Below are positions 8,313-17,322 of a stretch of DNA of 39,770 bases, piece by piece. Under the pieces are notes generated by a model. The model worked only from the letters and a program-made list of their open reading frames with translations, did no database searches and was not told the origin of the DNA. Every line of letters starts with the position of its first letter. The stretch's first letter is position 1. The DNA comes from Pseudodesulfovibrio sp. (lineage in GTDB: Bacteria; Desulfobacterota; Desulfovibrionia; Desulfovibrionales; Desulfovibrionaceae), in assembly GCF_028692895.1 (NCBI RefSeq), contig NZ_JAQUWN010000032.1:1-39770 (forward strand). The letters run 5' to 3'. A program made the position numbers and the translations under genes.

Positions 8313-9424
8313 GGCCTGCCCGCCCGTTGCAGGGTGTCGGCGATGTGCCGGGCCCGGCGCTCCCAGGTATGCTCGTCCCGGATGGCCGCCAGGCGCGCGA
8401 GGACGGCGGGGTACTCCCGGACCACGGCGTCCGCGTCCAGGTCGGCCAGGTCCGGCCGGACGGCCCAGCCGATGCCCTGCTCGCGCACGTAGTCGCCCAC
8501 GCGGGTGCCCGCGCCCGCCAGCAGCGGGATGCCGTGGCCCACGGCCTCGAAGAGCTTCAGCGGCACCTGGTGGTCGTGGTAGGGATGCGGGTTGCGCAGG
8601 ATGGCCGCCAGGGCGTGGCCCGCGTAGGCGTCCAGCAACTGGTCGCCCGAGAGGTGGCGGACCGTGGCGTCGGGCGGCAGCCCGCCGTAGCGCGGCCCCC
8701 ACTCCCCCCACTCCTGCTCGCGGCAGCAGATGGTGACCGGCATGCGCTCGGCCAGGCGCAGCACCGGCGTGATGTCCCAGACCGGGGGAACCACGCCGCC
8801 CACATAGATCAGCGAGAGGTCCGCCGCCGAAGCCGGGACCCGGCGCGGCGCCAGGGGCCCGACGTCGTGGCCGGGCGGGCAGGCGACGGCCTTGGCCGCC
8901 AGGGCGCGGGGCAGCAGGCCGGTCATGGCCAGGTCGGGCACGAAGAGCACGTCCAGCACCCGGCGGTAGTACCAGAAGTCCAGGTGGTGGAAGAACTGCC
9001 GCCGCCACCGCTCGAACGGTCCGAACCGCTGCCGGTGGTACGGGTACTTCCAGAAGATGTCGCGGTAGAACAGGCCCACGGGCACCGAGCGCCGCCGCAG
9101 CAGGGCGAAGAGGTCGAAGTCCGAGAAGGGATAGAACGGCTTGTTCCCCTTCTCGGTCAGCAGGGTGGGCAGCACCGAACTCTCGGCGTAGCAGAACGCG
9201 TAGGTCCCGCCGCCTTCCAGCCGGGCCACGGCCCGGCCGATGGCCTGCCGGCGCTGGGCCAGGGGGCCGCTTATGACGTCCACGGCGTAGCCCAGCCCCT
9301 CGAAGGCGCGGATCAGCTTGCCGGGGCGGATGCCGCCGCCGGAGATGGCGTAGCCGAGCTTGAACGGGACGTGGAAGAGGATGCGGGGCCTCTCCTCCTC
9401 CGGTCTGCCTGCCGATTCGCACAT
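8309..9424 (-). CDS. Probable GT-B glycosyltransferase
   Basis: This is a 371-residue soluble protein. N-terminal ILFHVPFKLGYAISGGGIRPGKL resembles the glycine-rich acceptor loop of GT4-like enzymes, and the later stretch around PLKLFEAVGHGIPLLAGAGTRV (about residues 290-311) matches the donor-binding E...G.P motif of GT-B enzymes. The middle (FFHHLDFWYYRRVLDVLFVPDLAMTG) is the usual inter-domain helix region. No membrane segment is seen. It starts 4 bases after the stop of the SpsF-like gene and is coupled to the GT9 gene downstream. Sugar specificity cannot be assigned. Confidence 0.75.
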   Translation of the reverse strand: MCESAGRPEEERPRILFHVPFKLGYAISGGGIRPGKLIRAFEGLGYAVDVISGPLAQRRQAIGRAVARLEGGGTYAFCYAESSVLPTLLTEKGNKPFYPFSDFDLFALLRRRSVPVGLFYRDIFWKYPYHRQRFGPFERWRRQFFHHLDFWYYRRVLDVLFVPDLAMTGLLPRALAAKAVACPPGHDVGPLAPRRVPASAADLSLIYVGGVVPPVWDITPVLRLAERMPVTICCREQEWGEWGPRYGGLPPDATVRHLSGDQLLDAYAGHALAAILRNPHPYHDHQVPLKLFEAVGHGIPLLAGAGTRVGDYVREQGIGWAVRPDLADLDADAVVREYPAVLARLAAIRDEHTWERRARHIADTLQRAGRP

Positions 9425-9428
9425 GCCG

Positions 9429-10226
9429 TCACCGCCGGGGAGTATCCAGGATACGGGTATTGACCCGCGCCCGGTAGACGGGGTCGTGGAAACGGTCGGG
9501 CACCTCGCGGTTGATGGCCGCCAGGTCCGGCGAGGCGTCGAGCAGGGCCACGATCTCGCGGATGGAGATGGCGCTCGGGTCCTTGTCCAGCCGCTCGCAC
9601 AGGGCGCGCAGGAAGACGAGGTCCTCCGGGGTGTCCATGGTCAGCCGGTAGTCGGGGCGCAGGCAGTCCGGCTCGGCGTCGAGCCGGAGCACGCGGAAGA
9701 CCTCGGGCTGGTCGAAGAACCAGGTCAGGTCGCAGGAGTCGCTGGTGTCCTCGGCGCAGCGGTAGGCCCGCTCCAGGGCGGAGAACGAGATGACCTCGGC
9801 CTTCATGCCCCAGGGCAGGCCGTCGGTGGTGGACCAGTCCGCCCCCTCGGCCGCGTGGCGGCGCACCTGGCGGTCCAGGTGCTCGGTGCAGGGAAAGAGG
9901 TTGTCGCCCAGGGCCCGGACCACCAGGTCCGCGCCGTAAAGCCGGGCCGCCTCGTAGAACCGGCAGAGCACGTCGTCGCCCTTGCCGCGAAAGCAGGGGC
10001 GGCCGAGCTGTTCGGCCGCGTCGGCCAGGGCGTCGTCCACGGGCTCGTCCGAGGTGCAGACCACCACCTCGTCCACGGTCGCGGCCCGGTCGAGCCGTTC
10101 GAGAATGTGCTCCAGGGCCAGGCGGCCGCGCACCAGGCGCAGGGCCTTGTGCGGCAGCCGCTGGGAGGTCAGGCGGACGCCCAGGAGGGCGACGGTGCGC
10201 GGAAGCGTGTTTTCGCCCATGCTCAT
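9429..10226 (-). CDS. SpsF-like cytidylyltransferase
   Basis: This 265-residue protein resembles SpsF/NeuA-type enzymes that activate a sugar acid with CTP. It has the N-terminal nucleotide-binding loop GVRLTSQRLPHKAL, then VVVCTSDEPVDD and FRGKGDDVLCRFYEAA, and an acidic LGDNLFPC that probably binds metal. RLTMDTPEDLVFL near residue 200 is the usual SpsF C-terminal motif. It directly follows the NeuB-like synthase with an ATGA overlap (10223-10226), so the simplest inference is that it converts the nonulosonic acid made by that enzyme to its CMP form. The alternative ATG at 10220 would lose two residues. Confidence 0.85.
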   Translation of the reverse strand: MSMGENTLPRTVALLGVRLTSQRLPHKALRLVRGRLALEHILERLDRAATVDEVVVCTSDEPVDDALADAAEQLGRPCFRGKGDDVLCRFYEAARLYGADLVVRALGDNLFPCTEHLDRQVRRHAAEGADWSTTDGLPWGMKAEVISFSALERAYRCAEDTSDSCDLTWFFDQPEVFRVLRLDAEPDCLRPDYRLTMDTPEDLVFLRALCERLDKDPSAISIREIVALLDASPDLAAINREVPDRFHDPVYRARVNTRILDTPRR

Positions 10227-11278
10227 TCCCCGAAGTCGCCGGTCTCGAACAGGGCGTCGGCGACCACGTCGCGCGCCAGGGTCTTGCCGACGAACTCGTC
10301 CAGGCGGGTTGGCGGGATGCCGGTGCCGGGCCGCTTGCAGACCACGTCCTCGGCCTCGAGCACGCTCCCCTTTGGCAGGTCGCGGGCGGCCACGAGGCTG
10401 CGCCGGGCAAAGGAGCGGGCCGGGCGCTCGCAATCCAGGACCGCCTTGCCGCCCGTGCCCAGGGCCGCCTCCAGGGTGCGGACGTCGGCCACCAGGCGGG
10501 CCAGGTCCGCCTCGTCCAGGGAGAGCCAGTGGTCCGCGCTGTCGGGCAGGGTCTTGTCGAAGGTGTAGTGCTTTTCGATGGCGCGCACGCCGTAAAGGAC
10601 CGAGGCCGAGGCCACGACCGTGCCGAGGGTGTGGTCGCTGAAGCCGATCAGCTTGTCCGGGAACGCCTCCTGGAGCTTGAGCACGGCCCGCAGGTTGGCG
10701 TCCTTGGGCTCGGTGGGGTAGCACAGGGTGCAGTGCATCACGCAGACCTGGTCGTTGCCCCGGGAGTGGATGACCTCCACGGCCCGGCGGATGTCCTCCA
10801 TGGACGACGCGCCCGTGGAAAGCAGGATGGGCAGCCCCTTGGACGCCACGTATTCCAGGAACGGGATGTTGTTGATGTCGCAGGAGGCGATCTTGAACCC
10901 GTTGACGCCGATCTCGACCAGCATGTCCACGGCCTCGTTGTCGAAGGGCGTGGAGAGGAACTCGATGCCGTGGGCGTCGCACATCTCCTTGAGCCTGCGG
11001 TGCTCCTCCTTCCCGAACGAGTCGAGGATGCTGTAGGAGTCGTACTGGCTCCCCTCCTTGTCGTGCTCTCCCTCCCAGTTCCAGAAGCGCGGGGCGTTCC
11101 GGGTGGTCAGCCTGGCCGCCTTGTAGGTCTGGAACTTTATCATGTCCGCGCCCGCCCGCTTGGCCGACGCGATGAGCTTTTCCGCATAGTCCATGCGGCC
11201 GAGGTGGTTCACGCCCGCCTCGGCTATGACCATGGTCCGGTCCTCGGACGCAATCGCCTTACCTATTCTGAATTCCAT
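10223..11278 (-). CDS. NeuB-family nonulosonic acid (sialic/legionaminic/pseudaminic-type) synthase
   Basis: NeuB-type enzymes condense phosphoenolpyruvate with a 6-carbon amino sugar to a 9-carbon acid. The 351-residue protein has the family order: VIAEAGVNHLGRMDYAEKLI (17-36), IKFQTYK, LSTPFDN, FKIASCDINN, LLSTGASS, MHCTLCYPT, IGFSDHTLG and IEKHYTFDK. A C-terminal SAF (antifreeze-like) domain follows, from about residue 285 (RRSLVAARDLPKGSVL). It is complete, unlike the neuB' remnant at 17322-17444. Its N-terminal 20 bases overlap the GT2 gene and the 3' end overlaps the SpsF-like gene. The exact sugar (sialic, legionaminic or other) is not decidable here. Confidence 0.92.
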   Translation of the reverse strand: MEFRIGKAIASEDRTMVIAEAGVNHLGRMDYAEKLIASAKRAGADMIKFQTYKAARLTTRNAPRFWNWEGEHDKEGSQYDSYSILDSFGKEEHRRLKEMCDAHGIEFLSTPFDNEAVDMLVEIGVNGFKIASCDINNIPFLEYVASKGLPILLSTGASSMEDIRRAVEVIHSRGNDQVCVMHCTLCYPTEPKDANLRAVLKLQEAFPDKLIGFSDHTLGTVVASASVLYGVRAIEKHYTFDKTLPDSADHWLSLDEADLARLVADVRTLEAALGTGGKAVLDCERPARSFARRSLVAARDLPKGSVLEAEDVVCKRPGTGIPPTRLDEFVGKTLARDVVADALFETGDFGE

Positions 11279-11933
11279 GACGTTCGTTCACCATCTGTTT
11301 GAATTTTTCGCGCAGCCCGTTCTGGGACAGGTTGTCGCCGTGCATGTAGTACCGGTAGTAGGCCAGGGGCAGGTGAAAGCCCTTGTGGTCGCGGCAGACC
11401 TGGAGCAGCAGGTCGTAGTCCTCGGAGTTGGGCAGGGAGGGGTCGTACCCGCCCGCCTGTTCGATGACCTCCCGCCGGAAGAGGATGCCCGCGCCGTAGT
11501 CGAAGAGGTTCTCCGGATCGCCCCGGTCGATGCGGGCGATGGGAAAGCCGTTCACGTCCACCTTGAGCAGGTCGCAGTAGGCGAAATCGATGGCCGGGTT
11601 CTCGTCCAGGATGCCGGCCAGGGTGTGCACCGCGTAGCGGTTCAGGAAGTCGTCCGAGTCCACGCGCATGACGTAGCGGCCCGTGGCCCTGGCCAGGCCG
11701 GAGTTGGAGGCCTGGGCCACGCCCATGTTCCTGTCGTGCAGGACCAGGACCACCCTGTCGCCGAACATGCGCAGGTATTCCCGCGACCCGTCGTCGGACC
11801 CGTCGTCCACCACGATGATCTCCAGGTCCCGGTGCGGGGTCGCCTGGTCCAGGCAGGACCGGATGGCGCGCCCGACCATGGAGATCCGGTTGAAGTTGGT
11901 GATGATGACGGAAACTCTCGCGATCTCGCCCAT
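11259..11933 (-). CDS. Family 2 glycosyltransferase (short)
   Basis: This is a 224-residue GT-A glycosyltransferase. It starts SVIITNFNRISMV, has the acidic IVVDDGSDDGS turn near residue 41 and the metal-binding MRVDSDDF near residue 90, then EDYDLLLQ near 171 as the likely catalytic-base region. It lacks any membrane anchor and is close to a minimal GT2 domain. The start at 11933 is preceded by GGAGG at good spacing. The stop lies inside the NeuB gene, a 20-base overlap. Donor and acceptor are unknown. Confidence 0.9.
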   Translation of the reverse strand: MGEIARVSVIITNFNRISMVGRAIRSCLDQATPHRDLEIIVVDDGSDDGSREYLRMFGDRVVLVLHDRNMGVAQASNSGLARATGRYVMRVDSDDFLNRYAVHTLAGILDENPAIDFAYCDLLKVDVNGFPIARIDRGDPENLFDYGAGILFRREVIEQAGGYDPSLPNSEDYDLLLQVCRDHKGFHLPLAYYRYYMHGDNLSQNGLREKFKQMVNERHGIQNR

Positions 11934-11943
11934 GGGACACCTC

Positions 11944-13308
11944 CTACTTGGCGGCCGCCGCCCGTTCGCCGGTGTCGGCTATGCCGGTGATATGGCCGGA
12001 AACGGGCTCGCTGGTCGCCCCGTCGGTGGTCTCCACCACCCACTTCTCCAGCAGGGCGGCCAGGTCCTCGGCCGTGCCCGGGAAATCCTCCAGGGTGAAG
12101 GGGGCGTTCTCCCGCTGGCGCCGCTCCAGGAAGCGGGCGATCCCGGACTCGATGGTATGGACCGAGGCCCCGCGCACGCTGACCAGGTGGAATCCGTCCT
12201 CCTCGCGCCAGCGCAGCCGCGCCGGGGCCACGAAGGTCTTGACCTGCGCCATCTCCAGGAACGGGCTCCGGATCACCTCGGGGGACGGCAGCCCGCCCGG
12301 CCCGGGGGCCAGGAGGTCCATGTCCGCCAGGTCCCTGGTGTAGGTCCGGCAGCCGCCCTCGCACTTGGGGAGCCAGGCGCAGGCGCGGCAAGGGCCGGGG
12401 ATGAGCGAGTCGTCGCGCCACATCCGCATGTTCTCCCAGCAGGCCCGGATGCCGTCGGTCAGGGCGTTGCCGTACTTGCGGCTCTCGTGGACGCAGGCGT
12501 GGGTGTCGCCGTTGGCGTTGATGGTCAGGAGCTTGCGGCCCGCCTGGCAGCCCCGGCCGACGTAGTCCCTGTATTTGACCACGTCCTTGAGGAAGCAGAC
12601 CGGATACTGGATCAGGGAGCCGATGTGGATGCCGGTGTCCTCCTTGACCCGGATGGACTCGTCCAGGATGAGGCGCTTCTGCTCCTCGGGCGTGAGCTGA
12701 AGCTCCTTTTCCAGGTCGGAGTCGTCGCAGTGGGAGGGGACCATCCGCGTGGTGAAGAAGTTGGTCACGCCCAGCTCGTGCAGGAACTTGCCCGTCTCGT
12801 ACACGTAATCCTTGTTGCGCTGGGTCACGATCATGTTGGAGCTGACCCGGACGCCCGCGTCCACCGTGGCCCGGATGCCCGCCACGATGCGCTCGAGCGC
12901 GCCCTTGCGGCTGACCATCATGTCGTTGATCTCGGCGTGGCAGCAGTTGAGGCTGGTCAGGACATGGGGCAGGCCGTAGTCGGCGAAGCGGCGCATCTTT
13001 TCCGGGGTCGCGTTCAGCAGGTTCGAGTTCATGGTGATGGCGACCCCGTTCTCGGTCAGCCGCCGCATGAAGTGTTCGAGGACCCTGCCGTTGAGCAGGC
13101 ACTCGCCGCCGGTGAGAATGACCTGGAAGACCTCGTTCTCGACGACGTCGTCGATCAGCTTGTCGGCCATGGCGATGTCGATGACCGCATCCGGCTCCGA
13201 CGAATGACGCCAGAAATTGTAGCAGTGGCGGCACTTCTGGTTGCAGGCCGTGGTCAGCTCGACGCTGATGCAGGTCGGCGATTTGATGGTAGGAAAGAGG
13301 ATGCCCAT
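11944..13308 (-). CDS. Radical SAM/SPASM enzyme with C-terminal small domain
   Basis: This is a 454-residue protein with CX3CX2C at C22, C26 and C29 (ACNQKCRHCY) and LTGGECLL for SAM contact. SPASM-type cysteines appear as GRGCQAG, HACVHES and GPCRACAWLPKCEGGC, suggesting two auxiliary clusters. The last 90 residues (about 365-450) resemble a PqqD-like small domain, a weak match by eye. SPASM enzymes modify peptides, but some act on sugars; context favours a sugar or glycoconjugate substrate. I chose ATG 13308 because GGAG lies 7 bases upstream. An in-frame ATG at 13344 overlaps the upstream stop as ATGA but has poor SD spacing. Confidence 0.85.
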   Translation of the reverse strand: MGILFPTIKSPTCISVELTTACNQKCRHCYNFWRHSSEPDAVIDIAMADKLIDDVVENEVFQVILTGGECLLNGRVLEHFMRRLTENGVAITMNSNLLNATPEKMRRFADYGLPHVLTSLNCCHAEINDMMVSRKGALERIVAGIRATVDAGVRVSSNMIVTQRNKDYVYETGKFLHELGVTNFFTTRMVPSHCDDSDLEKELQLTPEEQKRLILDESIRVKEDTGIHIGSLIQYPVCFLKDVVKYRDYVGRGCQAGRKLLTINANGDTHACVHESRKYGNALTDGIRACWENMRMWRDDSLIPGPCRACAWLPKCEGGCRTYTRDLADMDLLAPGPGGLPSPEVIRSPFLEMAQVKTFVAPARLRWREEDGFHLVSVRGASVHTIESGIARFLERRQRENAPFTLEDFPGTAEDLAALLEKWVVETTDGATSEPVSGHITGIADTGERAAAAK

Positions 13309-13340
13309 GATCTCGCTCCGTTGTTCCGGGACGACGCGCG

Positions 13341-14306
13341 TCATCCCGCCGTTTTCGGCATTGCCGTCAGGTGGCGCCAGCGGGGGCTGGCGGCGCCCGA
13401 TTCCACAAGCATGGCGTCCATGGCGGAAAGCCAGCGGGCCATGCGATGTTCCCTTGCCCTGTCTTCTATGCGCAGGCCGCCGATGATCCTGTCGGTCAGG
13501 CCGTAGTCGTCGCCCAGGTCCGTGATGTCGAACCCCTTGGCCACGTGTTCGGTTATGTCGTCGAAATCCGACTCGTTGTCGTGGGGCGACTGCGGGCTCC
13601 CGCCCCCGGCGTCCCGGTATTCCAGCTCGCACCCCACGGCGTGGATGTCGGCCTCCAGCCGGGCTTCCCAGCCTTCGGCCAGGCCGCCCTGGTGATACAT
13701 GCCGCCCTCGGCCAGCAGGGTCCGGACCAGGTGGGCCAGCACGGCCTCCCGCCGGGTGACGCGCCTGCGGCTCGGCTCGCTGACGAAGAGCCGCCCGCTC
13801 GGCCGGAGCAGCCCCCGGACCCGGGCCAGCGCCCCCGGCACGTCCGGGAAATGGTGCAGGGCCCCGACGAAGACCGCCAGGTCGTATCCGTCCGGGTCCC
13901 GGAAATCCTCCAGGCTGCTCACCAGGTAGCGCAGCGGGCCGCGCTCCCCGGCAAGGGGGTCGGCCCCGGCCGTTTCCCCGGCCACGCGGATCGCCTCCGC
14001 GGAAATGTCGATGCCCGTGACGTCGTGGCCGTGGCGCGCCAGCTCCAGGGCGATGTGCCCCGGCCCGCAGCCTATCTCCAGGATGCGGCGCGGCTCCCCG
14101 GCCACGTCCAGGATGCGCCGGGCGATGGCCCCGTACACCAGGTCCACGTAGACCGGGTCCCGCCAGACGTTGTTGCGGAACCACTCGCACCGCCCGGCGC
14201 GGCGCAGGTCCGGCACGTGGCCGTGGGCCATCCGCTCCCGGATCTGGGCGTCGAAGGCCCCGGCCTCTCCTGCCAGGTCGCGGGCGCTCTTTTCGGGCTT
14301 GGTCAT
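13341..14306 (-). CDS. SAM-dependent class I methyltransferase
   Basis: This is a 321-residue cytoplasmic methyltransferase. The SAM-binding motif I is ILEIGCGPGHIALELA (75-90), followed by the acidic end of strand 2 (VTGIDIS) and motif LAVFVGALHHFPD about 60 residues later. The C-terminal part is divergent and probably recognises the acceptor. The substrate is likely a sugar hydroxyl or amino group in this locus (inference). The start at 14306 follows AAGGAGG by 7 bases and overlaps the upstream stop by ATGA (14303-14306). Confidence 0.88.
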   Translation of the reverse strand: MTKPEKSARDLAGEAGAFDAQIRERMAHGHVPDLRRAGRCEWFRNNVWRDPVYVDLVYGAIARRILDVAGEPRRILEIGCGPGHIALELARHGHDVTGIDISAEAIRVAGETAGADPLAGERGPLRYLVSSLEDFRDPDGYDLAVFVGALHHFPDVPGALARVRGLLRPSGRLFVSEPSRRRVTRREAVLAHLVRTLLAEGGMYHQGGLAEGWEARLEADIHAVGCELEYRDAGGGSPQSPHDNESDFDDITEHVAKGFDITDLGDDYGLTDRIIGGLRIEDRAREHRMARWLSAMDAMLVESGAASPRWRHLTAMPKTAG

Positions 14307-15778
14307 GCGCGGGCCTCCTTGGATGCGCTCTGCCGCGTTTCGAGGTCGAGCCCCGGAACCCCGGCGTATCGGGCCAGGACCGGCTCCGGCTCCCCGGCGG
14401 CGCGCTCCGGGGGGCGCACCGTGCGCAGGGCCTGGGCAAAACTTGCCGGATCGGGCGCATAGAGGCACGACCCGTCGTCGATGACGTCCCGGTACACCAG
14501 CAGGCCGTGGTAGTGGACCACCACGGACGGGACCCCGAATTCCCGCGCCTCCAGCACGCAACTGGAGCATCCGGTGACGTGGACGTCCGTGTCGGCCAGC
14601 AGCGTGGTCAGGGGCAGCGCGGTGGATCTCGCCACCTCGAAGTGCACCAGTCCCTTTTCATGCAGTTTCCGTTCCCAGTACCCGGTCCGATGCGCCGCGC
14701 CGGGATGCAGCCGGAACAGGATGGCGTTTTCCCGGCTGAGCTCCGCCAGGCTCCCGTAGATCCAGTCCGGGAACATGGATTCGTCCTGGTGCGTCACCAG
14801 GATGCGCCGCAGCCCGGTGTCCGCCAGCGGAGAATCCCCGGCGGCCCCGGCGGCCGGCGCGCGGCTCCACCGCTCGATCCACGGATAGCCCGCCACGAAC
14901 GGGACGTGGCCCGACACCCCGCTCGCCTCGCGCCAGCGGTCGATGACCCGGCGGTCCGACTCGCTCCATACCGCGAAACGGTCGGGCAGCACCGAGTAGC
15001 CCGCCGGGGGGACGTTCTCCCACCGGCCGTAGGCCGGGTGCCACTGGCCCTGCACCCCGTGCTGCACGTCCACCACCGGGATGGACAGGCGGCGGGCGGC
15101 CTGCACGGCGGCCATCTGCTTCACCGCGTAGTAGCAGGCCAGGAAGAGCGCCCTGGGCCGCAGGGCGCGGAAGATGTCCTCGAAACAACCGGCCAGGGCG
15201 TTGAACCGCCACAGGTCGCACCCGCGCTCGATCATGCCCACGGCCACCTTCAGCCCCCTGGCGGCCAGGGCGTCGCGCACCGCCTCCCAGCCGGGCAGGC
15301 CGAGCTCGGCGGCGGACCGGGGGTCGCGCGGGGTGGCCGAGGCGCGCTCCTCCAGCACTCCGTTGACGAAAAATCGGTCGTCCCGGCGGCGGGGGGAGTA
15401 GCCGTGGAGGCCCTCCAGCTCCAGCCGGACGCAGGCGAGCCCGGCCGCGCGCAGGGCGTCCATGACCGGGTCCAGGTAGATGTCGACCCGTTCCTCGCCC
15501 ACCCGCTTGACGTAGGCGGCGTTGGACAGGAACACGCAGTCCGCCCCCCGGGCGGCGTCGAACCGGAACCGGGCGCGGGCGAGCTCGTCGGCCCCCTCGG
15601 GGTCGGGCGGGACCGGGGCGCGGTCCAGGCCGTAGTCCAGGCGCTCGAAAATCTCGAAAAGCGCGCGCATGCGGATGAGCGGCCACAGGGAAACCCCGCC
15701 CGCCGTCCAGCGGGTCACCGGGGTGGTCCTCTCCAGCTCGTTGAGCAGGACGACCAGTTCATCCCTCTTGACAGGCAC
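14303..15778 (-). CDS. GT-B-like surface polysaccharide biosynthesis protein
   Basis: This is a 491-residue protein of the capsule/surface carbohydrate type. The N-terminal WTAGGVSLWPLIR recalls a motif of such proteins, and VVDVQHGVQGQWHPAY (QHG at 239-241) is the characteristic acceptor-domain loop. Later VTHQDE, ILFRLHPGAAH and VTGCSSCVLEAREFGVPSVVVH (about residues 425-446) match the donor half of GT-B/CDP-glycerol-phosphotransferase-like folds. A transferase role is therefore likely, but the sugar is unknown. Start is GTG at 15778 after GGGAGG. It begins 15 bases after the stop of the neuA' remnant. Confidence 0.75.
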   Translation of the reverse strand: MPVKRDELVVLLNELERTTPVTRWTAGGVSLWPLIRMRALFEIFERLDYGLDRAPVPPDPEGADELARARFRFDAARGADCVFLSNAAYVKRVGEERVDIYLDPVMDALRAAGLACVRLELEGLHGYSPRRRDDRFFVNGVLEERASATPRDPRSAAELGLPGWEAVRDALAARGLKVAVGMIERGCDLWRFNALAGCFEDIFRALRPRALFLACYYAVKQMAAVQAARRLSIPVVDVQHGVQGQWHPAYGRWENVPPAGYSVLPDRFAVWSESDRRVIDRWREASGVSGHVPFVAGYPWIERWSRAPAAGAAGDSPLADTGLRRILVTHQDESMFPDWIYGSLAELSRENAILFRLHPGAAHRTGYWERKLHEKGLVHFEVARSTALPLTTLLADTDVHVTGCSSCVLEAREFGVPSVVVHYHGLLVYRDVIDDGSCLYAPDPASFAQALRTVRPPERAAGEPEPVLARYAGVPGLDLETRQSASKEARA

Positions 15779-15793
15779 GTCCGTCCCTCCCGC

Positions 15794-15925
15794 TCATCCG
15801 GCCCAGGGCCGGGCCGCCACGGTATAGGCCAGCAGCGGCTGGCCCGCGAGACGGCGGATGTTCTTGTCCGGTATCCGCTTGGAGCCGCCGCGGGCCGGGA
15901 TCAGGGCGAGGCGGGTGCTGGTCAT
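15794..15925 (-). pseudogene. neuA' remnant: N-terminal 43 codons of an acylneuraminate cytidylyltransferase
   Basis: The frame starts at ATG 15925 and stops after 43 codons. Residues 6-23 (LALIPARGGSKRIPDKNI) are the CTP-binding signature of NeuA enzymes, followed by LAGQPLLAYTVAA as in the family. The full-length relative at 30639-31343 shares LALIPARGGSK.IP.KNI and the G.PL.AY stretch. After AYTVAA the protein ends RPWAG and stop, so about 80 percent of the enzyme is missing. The start still overlaps the previous gene by ATGA (15922-15925). It could be translated as a short peptide, but it lacks any complete catalytic domain. Confidence 0.8.
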
Positions 15926-17322
15926 GCCGCCTCCTCCGCCAGGGGCCGGAACCGGCCGGGCAGCTCGCCCACGCAGCGCAGCACGCGGTCGCCGTAGGCG
16001 TCGTCGCCGGTCATGACCAGCGGCTGCATGGCGGCCCGCAGCCGTTCCGCCACGCCCGGCTCGTCCGCCATGGCCAGGAGCCGGGGCAGCGCGCCGAAGA
16101 ATTCCTCCCGGCCGCGGCAGGCCATGACCCCGTCCAGCTTGAACCAGTCCTCGAAATGCATCATCCGCGACACCTTGTCCGCGCTCCAGGAGTGCACGCC
16201 GTCGCCGAAGGCCGTGGCCATGATCGGCAGCCCGGCCGCCATGGACTCCAGCAGGATGGAGGACATGGGACTGGCCACCGCGTCGAGCACGGAATAGAGC
16301 CGCGCCAGGTAATGCATGGAAAAGGTCCGGTGGCGGGAGGTGATGGTGGTGTTGCGCCTCTTGGCGTCGCCGTAGGAGTCCTCGCGCTCCGGGTCCATGA
16401 CCACGTTTCTCCAGCCCAGGTCGAGGAAGTTCTCCTCGTGCTCCCGGCGCAGCCGCCAGGGGTGGGGGCGGTAGACCACGCGCATGGCGGGCAGGTCGCC
16501 GCGCTCGATGCGCTCGTCCAGCTCGCGCAGCAGGGCCGTCTCGTCGAAATAGCGCAGGGTGCCCGCGAAGAGCAGGGACGGGACGCCGGGGCGCAGGCCG
16601 AGCCGTTCGGCCAGATCCTCGTCGCGCGCCTCGCGGCAGTGGCGGAAGGCGTCGAAGTGCGGCGCGCCCACGATGCGGACCCGCTCCCTGGGCATGTCCT
16701 GGACCGTCACGGCGTGCTCCAGGCTCTGGCGGCCCCACACGCCCATGAGCGTGGGCAGCCGCAGGAGCAGCCCCTTGCTGCACAGGTTGTCCCAGCCGGT
16801 CTGGAGCAGGAGCACCGGGATGTCCAGGGCCTCGGCGGCCTGGAGCAGGTCGTCGGTGCCGGAGTCGAGCAGCAGCGAGGGCAGGACGATGAATTCCGGC
16901 CTGAGCCGGTCCAGGGCGGCCGTCAGCTCCGGGTGGAGCCCCAGGGCGGCCTCGGTCTCGGCCACGTGGCGGCGGTAGTGCTCCGGCCGGGCGAGCCGCT
17001 CGTAGCGCGCGTACCGCTCCGGGTCGGCCCGGCGCGACTCCTCGTGGCGGACGCGGAACGACGGGCTGCGGTCCCGGTGCCGGATGCAGGAAATGTTGAA
17101 CAGTTCGGCCCAGGCGGCCATGCGCTCGGGCCGGTGGGGGACCCAGACCACCTCTCCCACCGGGTGCGGGGCGTGGGCCAGTATCAGCTCCCCGGTCATG
17201 TTCTCCGCGCTGCGCAGGGCCACGAAGGTCACGTCGTGGGCCGCGCAGAGCGGGCCGAACGCGCCGTGGGCCAGATGGCGCTGCACGGGGTCCGCCCCCT
17301 GGAGGAAGACGCAGCCGCGCAT
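15922..17322 (-). CDS. GT-B-like glycosyltransferase or polysaccharide biosynthesis protein
   Basis: This is a 466-residue soluble protein with no close family that I can name. Features seen: PEFIVLPSLLLDSG and IPVLLLQTGWDNLCSKG (a GT-B acceptor-side loop, like QHG proteins), VRIVGAPHFDAFRHC, then VVYRPHPWR and SPMSSILLESMAAGLPIMATAFGDG (about residues 355-379), a donor-site motif of GT-B and epimerase-fold proteins. ATG 17322 follows GGAGG by 4 bases and shares one base with the stop of the neuB' remnant (TGATG). An upstream in-frame ATG at 17361 would add 13 Gly-rich residues without homology. The gene ends in an ATGA overlap with neuA'. Confidence 0.7.
   Translation of the reverse strand: MRGCVFLQGADPVQRHLAHGAFGPLCAAHDVTFVALRSAENMTGELILAHAPHPVGEVVWVPHRPERMAAWAELFNISCIRHRDRSPSFRVRHEESRRADPERYARYERLARPEHYRRHVAETEAALGLHPELTAALDRLRPEFIVLPSLLLDSGTDDLLQAAEALDIPVLLLQTGWDNLCSKGLLLRLPTLMGVWGRQSLEHAVTVQDMPRERVRIVGAPHFDAFRHCREARDEDLAERLGLRPGVPSLLFAGTLRYFDETALLRELDERIERGDLPAMRVVYRPHPWRLRREHEENFLDLGWRNVVMDPEREDSYGDAKRRNTTITSRHRTFSMHYLARLYSVLDAVASPMSSILLESMAAGLPIMATAFGDGVHSWSADKVSRMMHFEDWFKLDGVMACRGREEFFGALPRLLAMADEPGVAERLRAAMQPLVMTGDDAYGDRVLRCVGELPGRFRPLAEEAA

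Noticed and set aside
13309-13344. Upstream ATG extending the radical SAM gene to 13344
   Set aside because: The ATGA overlap is attractive, but SD spacing is poor and the 12 added residues show no conservation signal; 13308 has a proper GGAG.
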